Below, piece by piece: positions 46,320 through 54,201 of a stretch of DNA of 64,000 nt (the stretch's first letter is position 1; the number at the start of each line of letters is the position of its first letter). The notes below the pieces were generated by a model. It saw only the letters and a list, made by a program, of their open reading frames with translations. It was not told the origin of the DNA and did not search any database. Both the position numbers and the translations under genes were made by a program. Origin of the DNA: Acidimicrobiales bacterium (GTDB taxonomy: Bacteria > Actinomycetota > Acidimicrobiia > Acidimicrobiales > SZUA-35); assembly GCA_020630065.1 (NCBI GenBank), contig JAHDCC010000005.1, positions 1 through 64,000 of the forward strand, in the 5' to 3' direction.

Positions 46320-49112
46320 CTAACCGGTGTTACGTAACCCAGCCGCCACACCGTTGACGGTCAGAAGCAACGCCCTTCGAGCGCGTCTACCTGCTGTCTC
46401 ATCAGCCTCCGACTCATCCGACCGGGCAATTCGCAACAATGAGATTTGCAGCAAGTTGAGAGGGTCAAGGTAGGTGTCTCGAACCTCTAGTGTGCGCTGC
46501 AAGATTGGAAGGTCATTCAACACCGGCTTGCCGGTCACCCGCTCGACCGCGGCCACTGTTCGTTCAAACTCGGCGGCGATCATATCGAACAGGTGGTTAT
46601 GTTCGGTATCGACCAACGCATCTACGTATGCCTTAGCAATTCCCAGGTCGGTCTTTGAGATGGTCATTTCGACACTTGAGACAAACGTTTTGAAGAACGG
46701 CCAGTTTTTAAACATCGATTCGATCTCGTCGGTTCGGCCAGCAGCGAAGGCGGCTTCGAGCCCCGAGCCGACACCAAACCAACCGGGGACGATCTGGCGA
46801 GATTGGGTCCATCCAAATACCCACGGTATCGCCCGTAGATCTTCGATTCCCCCGGTCGCTCCCGCTCGACGAGCTGGACGAGACCCGATATTTAGGGCTC
46901 CAAGTTCTTCTACTGGAGTCGACGTTGTGAAATAGTCGACCAAACTCGGGTCTTCGATCAGTCCGCGATAGGCGGCGAACGACTCATTGGAGATCAGTTC
47001 CATCGTGTCGAACCATGGCTGAGCTTCAGCTAACGGGCGGGGTGTTGGAGCTAGCAGACGAGCTTCAAGCATGGCTGAGTAGGCCAGGTCCAGGTTGCGT
47101 CGCGCAAGACCGGGGCGAGCATATTTGTCAGCGATCACTTCGCCTTGTTCGGTGGTCTTCATTCCACCGGTGATAACACCAGATGGTTGAGACAAGATAG
47201 CAGCGTTCGCTGGTCCGCCACCGCGGCCGACAGAGCCTCCACGCCCGTGGAAGATAATGACGTCGATATTGTGTTCGGTCCCGATGTCTCGTAACGCTCG
47301 CAGAGCTTTGTGGATTTCCCATTGTGATGTCGCTATGCCACCGTCTTTGTTGGAGTCCGAGTAGCCGACCATTACTTCTTGGACGTTGCCGCGAAGTTCC
47401 ACCAGTTTGCGATATGACGGGTCACCGAGCAACTTGTTCATAGTTGTGGTCACGGACCGGAGGTCTTCAATGGTTTCGAATAGCGGCACGAAATCCAGAC
47501 GGGCGATACCGCGAGGAAGGTCGATCAGTCCAGCTTCTTTTGCGAGAACCGCTGGGGCTAGCAGATCGTCGGACCCTTCAGTCATCGAAACGATATAGCT
47601 TCCAATGATGTCGTCGCCGAAGCGGTCCATCTCTCGTCGCAAGGTGCGGAACAGGGCGAGAGGGTCCCCGCCAGCGGAGTTTGTTCCCGGTGGCGCAAAT
47701 GGACGACCGCTGCCGAGTTCGACACTCAACAGCTGGTGGCGTTTATCTCGGTCTTGTGGGTAGTTCACGCCAGCATCGGCGAATAGCTCTTCGATCGCCT
47801 GGTGATGGAACCTTGTGTGTTGTCGGACATCGAGTTCCGCTAGATGGAATCCAATTGTCGATACCAGTCGTTGGAGTTTCGCGAGACGACCGTCTGCGAC
47901 CACACCAATACCTGAGGTCCGTAGAGACTCTTCCAACCGTCGGAGGTCTGTTCGGAGCTCCTCGGGTGAACCATATGATGCCGGCTCTGAATTTGTGCGG
48001 TCGCTATGAGCAACCCCCCGCTCAGTTTGCAACAGTCGACGGTTAATCACTGTTGCTGCGATCCGATACGGCTGATCGGCGACCAACGGCGACAAGTCTT
48101 CGAGCAGCGACGGGAACTCTGTGCGTGTCTGTTCAATCCATTCGACCAGTTCATCAGACGGCGGGCGAATCCCCGCAGCGATGCTGACGTCTTGGGAAAG
48201 TCGAGCGACCTCGGATCGCAGAAGCCGTAACGCCCGGCCTCGATGCATTCCCAATACTTCCGATGTTACCTCAGGAGTAACAAAAGGGTTTCCGTCTCGA
48301 TCGCCTCCGACCCACGACCCGAACCGGATAGGAGCGAGATCGGACGGGACCGTTACTCCAACGTTTTCAGCTTGATTGTCAAGATCGTCCCAGAAGTTCG
48401 GAAGCGCATCTTCTACAAGTCGTTCGACGTAGAACAGAATGCTTCGAGCTTCATCCATAGGTGTTGGTTTCACGCTTCGAAGCTCGTCGCTTACCCATAG
48501 CAGATCTAGAAGTTCGTCGATGCGACGGTCGATTCGTAAATGGCTAGCTTTGGTCGCCGATGGCAGTGCCCGCTCTTGCAATAGTTCGGCTATCTCGGCT
48601 CGCTTGAGGAGGAAACTCTGGCGGGAGGCCTGGGTTGGGTGAGCAGTGAACACCGGACGATACTGGATTTTGTCGATTGCGGCTTTAAAATCTTCAACCG
48701 AAACATTGGCCTCTGCTGCTCGTGCGAACGTGTCTGGCAACTCACCACTGCCTTCGACCTTTACTCGCAGCTCTTCGACCCGGTGAACCTGCTCGGCGAC
48801 ATTGGCCAAGTGAAAGTAGATCGTAAATGCCCGGACGAGCAAGATGACTTCGACATCAGACGCCCGCCGCAGCACGTCGTCTAGCAATTTGGCTGACTGG
48901 AGATCACCGGACCGGACAGAACGAGAATGTTTCCGAACTTCTTCAACCAAGGAAAGGAAGTCAGCACCAACGTTTCGAGTGATCGCTTCACCGAGTTGCG
49001 TACCAAGACGTCGGATATCGGATCGCAAGATTTCTTCCCGCTCCTCTGCCAGTTCCGACTGGATCGTAGATGTCACAGCTGCCTCTTCGTGTGGGTTTTC
49101 GCTAGATTCCAT
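46320..49112 (-). CDS. ppc: Phosphoenolpyruvate carboxylase
   Basis: 930 residues, full length. The catalytic His is in VFTAHPTQASR (about residue 155), the second signature is VIIFHGRGGSVGRGGGP, and the C-terminus ends NTG as usual in this family. It makes oxaloacetate from PEP and bicarbonate. TACGCT ends 7 nt before the ATG, the divergent gene having its own box 8 bp further, so the two leaderless promoters lie back to back. Confidence 0.97.
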   Translation of the reverse strand: MESSENPHEEAAVTSTIQSELAEEREEILRSDIRRLGTQLGEAITRNVGADFLSLVEEVRKHSRSVRSGDLQSAKLLDDVLRRASDVEVILLVRAFTIYFHLANVAEQVHRVEELRVKVEGSGELPDTFARAAEANVSVEDFKAAIDKIQYRPVFTAHPTQASRQSFLLKRAEIAELLQERALPSATKASHLRIDRRIDELLDLLWVSDELRSVKPTPMDEARSILFYVERLVEDALPNFWDDLDNQAENVGVTVPSDLAPIRFGSWVGGDRDGNPFVTPEVTSEVLGMHRGRALRLLRSEVARLSQDVSIAAGIRPPSDELVEWIEQTRTEFPSLLEDLSPLVADQPYRIAATVINRRLLQTERGVAHSDRTNSEPASYGSPEELRTDLRRLEESLRTSGIGVVADGRLAKLQRLVSTIGFHLAELDVRQHTRFHHQAIEELFADAGVNYPQDRDKRHQLLSVELGSGRPFAPPGTNSAGGDPLALFRTLRREMDRFGDDIIGSYIVSMTEGSDDLLAPAVLAKEAGLIDLPRGIARLDFVPLFETIEDLRSVTTTMNKLLGDPSYRKLVELRGNVQEVMVGYSDSNKDGGIATSQWEIHKALRALRDIGTEHNIDVIIFHGRGGSVGRGGGPANAAILSQPSGVITGGMKTTEQGEVIADKYARPGLARRNLDLAYSAMLEARLLAPTPRPLAEAQPWFDTMELISNESFAAYRGLIEDPSLVDYFTTSTPVEELGALNIGSRPARRAGATGGIEDLRAIPWVFGWTQSRQIVPGWFGVGSGLEAAFAAGRTDEIESMFKNWPFFKTFVSSVEMTISKTDLGIAKAYVDALVDTEHNHLFDMIAAEFERTVAAVERVTGKPVLNDLPILQRTLEVRDTYLDPLNLLQISLLRIARSDESEADETAGRRARRALLLTVNGVAAGLRNTG

Positions 49113-49119
49113 ACTTCTA

Positions 49120-49125
49120 AGCGTA
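49120..49125 (-). promoter_or_regulatory. -10 box of ppc
   Basis: TACGCT on the minus strand, 7 nt before the ppc ATG. Confidence 0.5.
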
Positions 49126-49132
49126 CGGGTGA

Positions 49133-49138
49133 TACGGT
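49133..49138 (+). promoter_or_regulatory. -10 box of the 5'-nucleotidase-like gene
   Basis: TACGGT ends 8 nt before the chosen GTG at 49147. Confidence 0.4.
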
Positions 49139-49146
49139 CATTCTTT

Positions 49147-49806
49147 GTGGGCTTTCGATACGTCTTAGGTGTTGACCTCGATGGGGTCTGCGCTGACTAC
49201 AATGCTGGGTTTCGCCAGGTAGTGGCTTCAGATCGTGGTATCAAACCGTCTGAACTTGCACCGAACCGCTCTTGGGGCTTTAAAGAGTGGGGCCTCGACG
49301 ACGGCGAATTTGACCGCCTGCACCAAAAAGCAGTGACCGAAGACCGCATGTTGGCGACATTGCCCGTTATCGACGGATGCGCTGATGTGTTGTGGCGGCT
49401 GTCTGACGCCGGCGTTTGGATTCGCATCATCACCCACCGGTTGTACAAAAACTGGGGGCACGCGACCGCGGTGACAGATACGGTGACATGGCTTGACAAC
49501 GCCAAGATTCCCTATAGAGATATCTGCTTTCTGGGCGCAAAACCCGAGGTGGAAGCCGATCTCTACATCGACGACGCCCCTCACAATATTCTCGGACTTC
49601 GAGACGCCGGCAACGACGTGATCGTGTTCGACCAGTCATATAACACCGATCTAGCTGGCCCACGGGCATCTACCTGGGATGAGGTGGAGGAACTCGCAAT
49701 GAGCTATGTAGCCAAAAAATCGGCGGTACAGCCCCAACTACCCGGGATAGATGCTGGGGCCGACCGTCTTGGCATCAATACGTCCCCTACGCCGGACAGC
49801 ACGTAG
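49147..49806 (+). CDS. HAD-superfamily 5'(3')-deoxyribonucleotidase-like protein
   Basis: 219 residues from the GTG at 49147; the open frame runs further upstream but only antisense to ppc. GVDLDGVCADYN near the start is the HAD nucleophile motif (DLDG) typical of the NT5C type; THRLY supplies motif II and ICFLGAKPEVEADLYIDDAPHN, seen here as GAKPEVEADLYIDD, motifs III and IV. It probably dephosphorylates deoxynucleotides; context next to purine and ppc genes gives no more. The last 20 nt overlap the convergent CadI/ArsI-family gene. Confidence 0.8.
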   Translation: MGFRYVLGVDLDGVCADYNAGFRQVVASDRGIKPSELAPNRSWGFKEWGLDDGEFDRLHQKAVTEDRMLATLPVIDGCADVLWRLSDAGVWIRIITHRLYKNWGHATAVTDTVTWLDNAKIPYRDICFLGAKPEVEADLYIDDAPHNILGLRDAGNDVIVFDQSYNTDLAGPRASTWDEVEELAMSYVAKKSAVQPQLPGIDAGADRLGINTSPTPDST

Positions 49807-50212
49807 TTTCGGTTGGTTCCACTGCCTGGGTCTCGCCTGACTCGGTGGCCAGATCACTGTTCTTCACGTACCACTCCCATGGGTTATCAGGAGCGTTGAC
49901 CCAGGTTTCGGTCTTGGCGGCGTAACAACACTCGGTGTCGTCGACACCTGTCGTCTCAATGCCTGCACCCGTGAGTCGTTTTTCAACGACTTCGACTTCG
50001 TCGGCTGTTTCCACTTCTACCCCAAGATGGTTTAGTGTTCCACCTGTGTTTTCTTGATCTGATTCAAACAGGATCAGTTTGAGTGGAGGGTTTTCAATAG
50101 CGAAGTTGGCGTATCCAGGTTTCACTTTCGCCACATCGACACCAAACATTTTTTGATAGAAGTCGATTGACTCTTCTAAGTTCGTGACGTTAAGGGCTAG
50201 TTGGACTCTCAT
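49787..50212 (-). CDS. ArsI/CadI-family metal-resistance glyoxalase-fold protein
   Basis: 141 residues, vicinal-oxygen-chelate fold. The opening VQLALNVTNLEESIDFYQKM and PGYANFAIENPPLKL match CadI/ArsI. The paired Cys C95-C96 (TECCYA), H62 (LNHLG) and Glu in WEWY correspond to ArsI active-site groups; the usual N-terminal metal-binding His is Gln, as in CadI of Mycobacterium from memory. A C-terminal TCCPA adds another Cys pair. ArsI cleaves the C-As bond of methylarsenite. Divergent from an ArsR gene through twin operators. Confidence 0.88.
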   Translation of the reverse strand: MRVQLALNVTNLEESIDFYQKMFGVDVAKVKPGYANFAIENPPLKLILFESDQENTGGTLNHLGVEVETADEVEVVEKRLTGAGIETTGVDDTECCYAAKTETWVNAPDNPWEWYVKNSDLATESGETQAVEPTETTCCPA

Positions 50213-50239
50213 TTATTGGACTTTCTAGGTTGGGGGTTT

Positions 50240-50261
50240 CATATCGATAATGTTCGATATG
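50240..50261. promoter_or_regulatory. ArsR-type operator 1
   Basis: Perfect inverted repeat: arms CATATCGA and TCGATATG around TAATGT. It sits 28 nt upstream of the CadI/ArsI-family start. Confidence 0.7.
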
Positions 50262-50275
50262 AATAACCATACCCT

Positions 50276-50297
50276 CATATTGATAAATGTCAATATG
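50276..50297. promoter_or_regulatory. ArsR-type operator 2
   Basis: Perfect inverted repeat: arms CATATTGA and TCAATATG around TAAATG, same architecture as operator 1 and 36 bp from it centre to centre. It lies just upstream of the arsR -10 box (where a -35 would be). Confidence 0.72.
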
Positions 50298-50306
50298 TTT
50301 TTAGGG

Positions 50307-50312
50307 TACACT
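50307..50312 (+). promoter_or_regulatory. -10 box of arsR
   Basis: TACACT ends 6 nt before the ATG at 50319; this selects that start over an ATG 69 nt upstream within operator 1. Confidence 0.55.
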
Positions 50313-50318
50313 GCAGCC

Positions 50319-50639
50319 ATGACAGGAAATGACCAAGTTCTATGCTGTGGTTCGATAACTGAAGCGGTTATAAGCGACGACGATGCTCTTGAGCTGGCTG
50401 CCATCCTGAAAGCACTCAGCGACCCGGCAAGGCTCAAACTGGTCAGCTACATAGCATGCAACGGAGAAGCGTGCGCTTGTGATTTCGGCGACGTAATCGA
50501 TAAAAGCCAACCGACGATTAGCCACCACCTATCACAGCTGGTAAACGCCAACATCTTAGAGCGAGAACAACGAGGTAAATGGGCTTGGTTTACCGTCAAC
50601 CCAGATCGTCTTGCCACCCTTCGGACCGCGTTGGGTTGA
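50319..50639 (+). CDS. arsR: ArsR-family metalloregulator
   Basis: 106 residues from the ATG at 50319. Winged helix-turn-helix with LKALSDPARLKLV, then EACACDFGDVIDKSQPTISHHLSQL, noted as SQPTISHHL for the recognition helix. The Cys-x-Cys in EACACDF and the N-terminal VLCCGS are candidate As/Cd ligands. It would repress both itself and the divergent CadI/ArsI gene through two inverted repeats and release them on binding metalloid. Start supported by a -10 box 6 nt upstream. Confidence 0.9.
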   Translation: MTGNDQVLCCGSITEAVISDDDALELAAILKALSDPARLKLVSYIACNGEACACDFGDVIDKSQPTISHHLSQLVNANILEREQRGKWAWFTVNPDRLATLRTALG

Positions 50640-50747
50640 CGAGTGCGTTACGGACGCGACAAACGGGCTAACCAAAGTGGATAGCCCGGATGTCGTATAT
50701 ATAGCCCTGAGGGGTCACCACAGGAAATGTTGCAGAGCGGGGATTCT

Positions 50748-50990
50748 CTACTTAGCGGCTGGAACCTTGGCCGCCATATCAAGGAGTTCATCTAGCGTTT
50801 CAGTCCACCATTGGCTTTCCACTACGGTCAGACCTGGCACGTCCCGTAGCACTTCGTCGATCTTTCCAACAAAGTCTGCTCGATCAGCAGCATCAAGCCG
50901 CAGGTCGAGGAGATTGTCAATAATGCGTCCCCGGTCAACCAGAAGGCCGTCGATTTGATCTTGAAGTGTTTTAATCTGAGATTCAATCAC
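50748..50990 (-). CDS. Small hypothetical coiled-coil protein
   Basis: 80 residues, charged and helical (IKTLQDQIDGLLVDRGRII, then LLDLRLDAADRADFVGKI), with a Trp-Trp in ESQWWTE and a short hydrophobic C-terminal helix. Not recognised. Lies between arsR and the MauE-like gene without clear operon partners. Coding is supported by its amphipathic pattern only. Confidence 0.5.
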   Translation of the reverse strand: MIESQIKTLQDQIDGLLVDRGRIIDNLLDLRLDAADRADFVGKIDEVLRDVPGLTVVESQWWTETLDELLDMAAKVPAAK

Positions 50991-51105
50991 CCTTACATCT
51001 TGCCATCAAAAGGGTACGCTTGTCTCATCAGTCGGGAACAGCTCCCTACTTTTGGCTCCAAAAGAGGGCTAACGAACTAGATAAAATGAGCAGATTTTTC
51101 TTCAT

Positions 51106-51630
51106 ATGGTGACGATCGCTGGTCTAGCTTCGGTTGCTGCAGTAGCTCTAAGCCTGGTTTTGTTCTGGGCCGCGGTCTCCAAGCTAAGAAACCCCACTTC
51201 AACAGCCAAAGAATTCCAACAATTAGGCCTACCGCCAGCGGCAGCCAAATTGGTTCCAATCGCCGAAATTGTCGTCGCAGGTGCCCTGTTCGTACTTCCC
51301 GGCTGGGGCTCGGTATTTGCCTTCTTCTTGCTGGCCGCCTTCACATCGATATTGGTGACAATTCTGCGGTCGGGTTCGGCCCAGTCATGTAGCTGCTTTG
51401 GGCAAGCTAGCAGCGGCCCCGTCACCAAATTTGATCTTGTACGGAACGCTGTCTTGTTGTTGTTTTCAATCCTCGGGTCAACTATTGACCGTCTAGAAGT
51501 TCCCACGCCGTTAGACGTAGCCGTAATCGGCCTGATTAGTGTGTCTCTCGTCGGCTATGTCCTCGTATCAAATAGGGCTCAAAGCGGCGCAGGCGTAGCT
51601 AACAGCGAACACGGTGGCTACAAAGGATGA
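51106..51630 (+). CDS. MauE/DoxX-like redox-associated membrane protein
   Basis: 174 residues with four hydrophobic helices. The first resembles MauE/DoxX (LFWAAVSKLRNPTSTAKEF), and the loop SCSCFGQASSGPVTKFDLVRNA with Cys-x-Cys before helix 3 (noted as SCSCFG) is typical of the MauE group, which helps oxidise thiols or form disulfides in the periplasm. No MauD or thioredoxin gene is adjacent. Three nt before the next small lipoprotein gene, so co-translated. Confidence 0.75.
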   Translation: MVTIAGLASVAAVALSLVLFWAAVSKLRNPTSTAKEFQQLGLPPAAAKLVPIAEIVVAGALFVLPGWGSVFAFFLLAAFTSILVTILRSGSAQSCSCFGQASSGPVTKFDLVRNAVLLLFSILGSTIDRLEVPTPLDVAVIGLISVSLVGYVLVSNRAQSGAGVANSEHGGYKG

Positions 51631-51633
51631 TGT

Positions 51634-51966
51634 ATGAAAAGCACTAGATCTTTGAAAACGAAACTCACCGCATTCGCATTTTCTGCTGTGGCCCTCACCA
51701 GCTGTACCGGAGGCGGTCCAGGTGACGAACAAGATCTATCAGAAGCGCTTAGCCGGGATGATGTGTTTACGGTCGCTGAAGCGGACTGTATCGCCGAGAA
51801 AGTCTTCAGCGAATACGGCGACAACGAATCCGCTTTAGAGTCGATCTCGAATGCTGACAATATCAGCGAGCTGGAATCAGGCGAAAACGCTGTCGACGGG
51901 TTCACCGAGAACTTTGCCGAATTCCAACAAGACTGCCAGGGCGCAACCGCCGAAGAAAGCAACTAG
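51634..51966 (+). CDS. Small secreted acidic lipoprotein
   Basis: 110 residues. Signal peptide ending in VALTSC-TGG (lipobox Cys near residue 23). The mature part is acidic, with two further Cys (EADCIAEK, QQDCQG), which may form a disulfide and so could be a substrate of the MauE-like protein encoded 3 nt upstream. Function unknown. Confidence 0.7.
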   Translation: MKSTRSLKTKLTAFAFSAVALTSCTGGGPGDEQDLSEALSRDDVFTVAEADCIAEKVFSEYGDNESALESISNADNISELESGENAVDGFTENFAEFQQDCQGATAEESN

Positions 51967-51980
51967 CCACCAAACCGGTT

Positions 51981-53192
51981 TCAGGACATCAACGTGGTCC
52001 TGATAACGGTTTCGGATGTCATCGTTCGATGTACCGGGCACTTGTCGGCAATCTTGAGCAGTGACTGCCGTTGTTCCTCTGTTATATCGCCATCCAATGT
52101 GATCGTCCGGTCTATCACGTCGACCATCTGGTTGTCGCTTTCACATTCGACACAGTCTTTAGCGTGTATCCGGTTGTGCTCTAACGAGACGGTTACTGAC
52201 TCCAACGGAATCTTTTTCCGGTCGGCATACATCCGCAGAGTAATCGAGGTGCATGAACCCAGGCCAGCGAGCAGGTAGTCATACGGATTCGGACCTAAAT
52301 CGGTACCCCCTAATGAGGTTGGCTCGTCGACCAGGACGTGATGATTCGACGTCCAAACATCAGTCAAGTACCCTGCGCCCGTCTTAACCCGAACTCCGCT
52401 GTCTGGGAACGCAGTAACCGTTTCGGTAGGTTGAACTTGATATCGGGTAAACCAGTTTGCGATCACTTGCCCAACATAGATAGCGTCAGCGGGATCGCTA
52501 AGTAGATGGTCGGCATCATCCAGTGACACATAGCTTTTGGGATGCCTAGCCGCCTCGAAAATTTTGGCTGCGTTCTCTACCCCGACGATTACGTCTTGAG
52601 GGGCGTGAAGCACCAGCAGCGCCCGCCCTAACCCCGAGACCTGCTCGGACAAGTCAGTTTGCTCCAGATCCTCGATGAACTGTTTCTTGATAGTGAATGG
52701 ACGGCCTGCGATCTCGACTCTGGCTAGTCCCTTTTGTTCGACTTCATCTTCGGCGGAGCTAAGAAGCTTGCGCACGTGGGTGGGTTCGGCAGGAGCGTTA
52801 ATGGTGGCGACCGCTCGAACCGAATCTATGCGTCCCGCAACGTTCAGTACTGCGGCACCTCCCAGCGAGTGACCAACAAGAAGCTGCGGAGCTTCCATAT
52901 GCTCTTCCATATAGGCGGCGACATCTATGAGGTCTTGGGAATTGCTCGAAAAGTTGGTGTCTGCAAACTCACCTTCGCTGTGACCCAACCCGGTGAAATC
53001 GAAGCGAACAACACCGATACCGTTTTTTGTCAACGCCTCAGAGATATGGGTAACCACCTTTAGATGAGCGTTGCAGGTAAAACAGTGGGCAAAGACTGCC
53101 AACGCATCGGGTTCACCTTGGCTTGGCAGATCTAGTAAGGCGTGGAGGGACTCTCCGTCAGAATTTGGGATCGTGACCGTGGTTGTTCTCAT
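51981..53192 (-). CDS. Alpha/beta hydrolase-OsmC fusion protein
   Basis: 403 residues. Residues ~1-255 form an alpha/beta hydrolase with the nucleophile elbow GHSLGGAAV, and VVRFDFTGLGHSEGEF, LVLHAPQDVIVG and DDADHLL for the acid and His. Residues ~265-403 form an OsmC domain with GSCTSITLRMYA and DKCPVHRTM, i.e. the two catalytic Cys, which reduce organic or fatty-acid hydroperoxides. This fusion is known in many bacteria. Hydrolase substrate unknown. AGGAG is 4 nt before the ATG. Confidence 0.9.
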   Translation of the reverse strand: MRTTTVTIPNSDGESLHALLDLPSQGEPDALAVFAHCFTCNAHLKVVTHISEALTKNGIGVVRFDFTGLGHSEGEFADTNFSSNSQDLIDVAAYMEEHMEAPQLLVGHSLGGAAVLNVAGRIDSVRAVATINAPAEPTHVRKLLSSAEDEVEQKGLARVEIAGRPFTIKKQFIEDLEQTDLSEQVSGLGRALLVLHAPQDVIVGVENAAKIFEAARHPKSYVSLDDADHLLSDPADAIYVGQVIANWFTRYQVQPTETVTAFPDSGVRVKTGAGYLTDVWTSNHHVLVDEPTSLGGTDLGPNPYDYLLAGLGSCTSITLRMYADRKKIPLESVTVSLEHNRIHAKDCVECESDNQMVDVIDRTITLDGDITEEQRQSLLKIADKCPVHRTMTSETVIRTTLMS

Positions 53193-53200
53193 ACAGCTCC

Positions 53201-53206
53201 TAACCT
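53201..53206 (+). promoter_or_regulatory. -10 box of the amidase gene
   Basis: TAACCT ends 5 nt before GTG 53212; it lies opposite the ribosome-binding site of the divergent hydrolase-OsmC gene. Confidence 0.4.
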
Positions 53207-53211
53207 AAGAC

Positions 53212-54126
53212 GTGGTGGAACTGTTCCAAACCGACGCTTCTGTGCTCGATAAATTAAAACCCACAATCCGTCCTCGGTCCGATTGGGCCGAAGGTTTACC
53301 TCCGGTTGGGCCATTGGAAGTCGAAGATGAGGTTCGGTTTCTTCTGGTTCATCACACCGCTTCGCCAAATACTTACTCAGAAAACGAAGTCGTAGATCAG
53401 ATCCGAGGGTTTTACCGCTTCCACACCGGCCCTACAAAAGGATGGCCAGACGTCGCCTACAACTTCTTCGTCGACCGGTTTGGAGGAATCTGGGAAGCTC
53501 GCGAAGGCAGTCTTACCCAACCGGTTCGCGGTGACGCCACGGGAGGTTCACAAGGGTTTGCCGTGCTTTGCAGCTTGATCGGCGACTACACCGAAACCCC
53601 GATGAGTGACGCTCAACAACAAAGCCTTACCCAGCTATTGGCCTGGCTAAGCGAGTTATATGGGGTCGACACCAAACCTGGCACTCAAACGAACTTTATC
53701 TCCCGTGGATCTAACAAATGGCCCGAAGGTTCTGAGGTAGCGACGGCCACTATCGCCGGGCATCGAGATATGTCTCAGACAAGCTGTCCAGGCGATGCCG
53801 TCTACGACGTAATCCAAAATCAGCTTCCAACAGAGGTAACATCGGTCCGACAACGAACGCTAGATCAGTTCTCGCCAACGACACCTGAAACAACCCAACC
53901 CGAGATCTCCAAACCGACGCTGCAGCTCGATGACCGTCCGATCCTACGGTCGGCTCCCGTTGTACAACCCAACTCATCAACCTCGTTACCTCTAGTCGCT
54001 GGAGCCATCAGCGCCGCTCTGGGAATTGTTGGAGGATTGGTCGCCATGAGGACTCGCCGCAACCGGAATACCGACACGGGACAACCAACCGGCTCTGACG
54101 ACGAGGAAAACCAAAAGTCTGGATAA
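53212..54126 (+). CDS. N-acetylmuramoyl-L-alanine amidase (PGRP/amidase_2), membrane-anchored
   Basis: 304 residues. The amidase_2/PGRP domain covers residues ~15-205: LLVHHTASPN with zinc-binding His, AYNFFVDRFGGIWEARE with the catalytic Tyr/Glu, and GHRDMSQTSCPGD with the second zinc His and Cys. A Thr/Pro-rich linker and a C-terminal membrane helix (about 258-282) ending in RTRRNRN follow. No N-terminal signal peptide is seen, so how the domain reaches the outside is unclear (a C-tail anchor would leave it cytoplasmic). A GTG three bases downstream is also possible. Confidence 0.85.
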   Translation: MVELFQTDASVLDKLKPTIRPRSDWAEGLPPVGPLEVEDEVRFLLVHHTASPNTYSENEVVDQIRGFYRFHTGPTKGWPDVAYNFFVDRFGGIWEAREGSLTQPVRGDATGGSQGFAVLCSLIGDYTETPMSDAQQQSLTQLLAWLSELYGVDTKPGTQTNFISRGSNKWPEGSEVATATIAGHRDMSQTSCPGDAVYDVIQNQLPTEVTSVRQRTLDQFSPTTPETTQPEISKPTLQLDDRPILRSAPVVQPNSSTSLPLVAGAISAALGIVGGLVAMRTRRNRNTDTGQPTGSDDEENQKSG

Positions 54127-54133
54127 CCACAAA

Positions 54134-54159
54134 GGAGGGTTGGCGGTCGCCAACCCTCC
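54134..54159. terminator. Hairpin terminator between convergent genes
   Basis: Near-perfect stem GGAGGGTTGGC/GCCAACCCTCC with a small GGTC loop, between the amidase and the sugar-binding-protein genes. Confidence 0.8.
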
Positions 54160-54201
54160 CCCATGTGCCTTCAGTGGCTTATCTAGGATGATCCGAAACT
54201 G

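Noticed and set aside
48844-49146. Upstream in-frame extension of the HAD 5'-nucleotidase-like gene
   Set aside because: It is Ser/Arg-rich sequence antisense to ppc, with no domain; the HAD domain starts right after the GTG at 49147.
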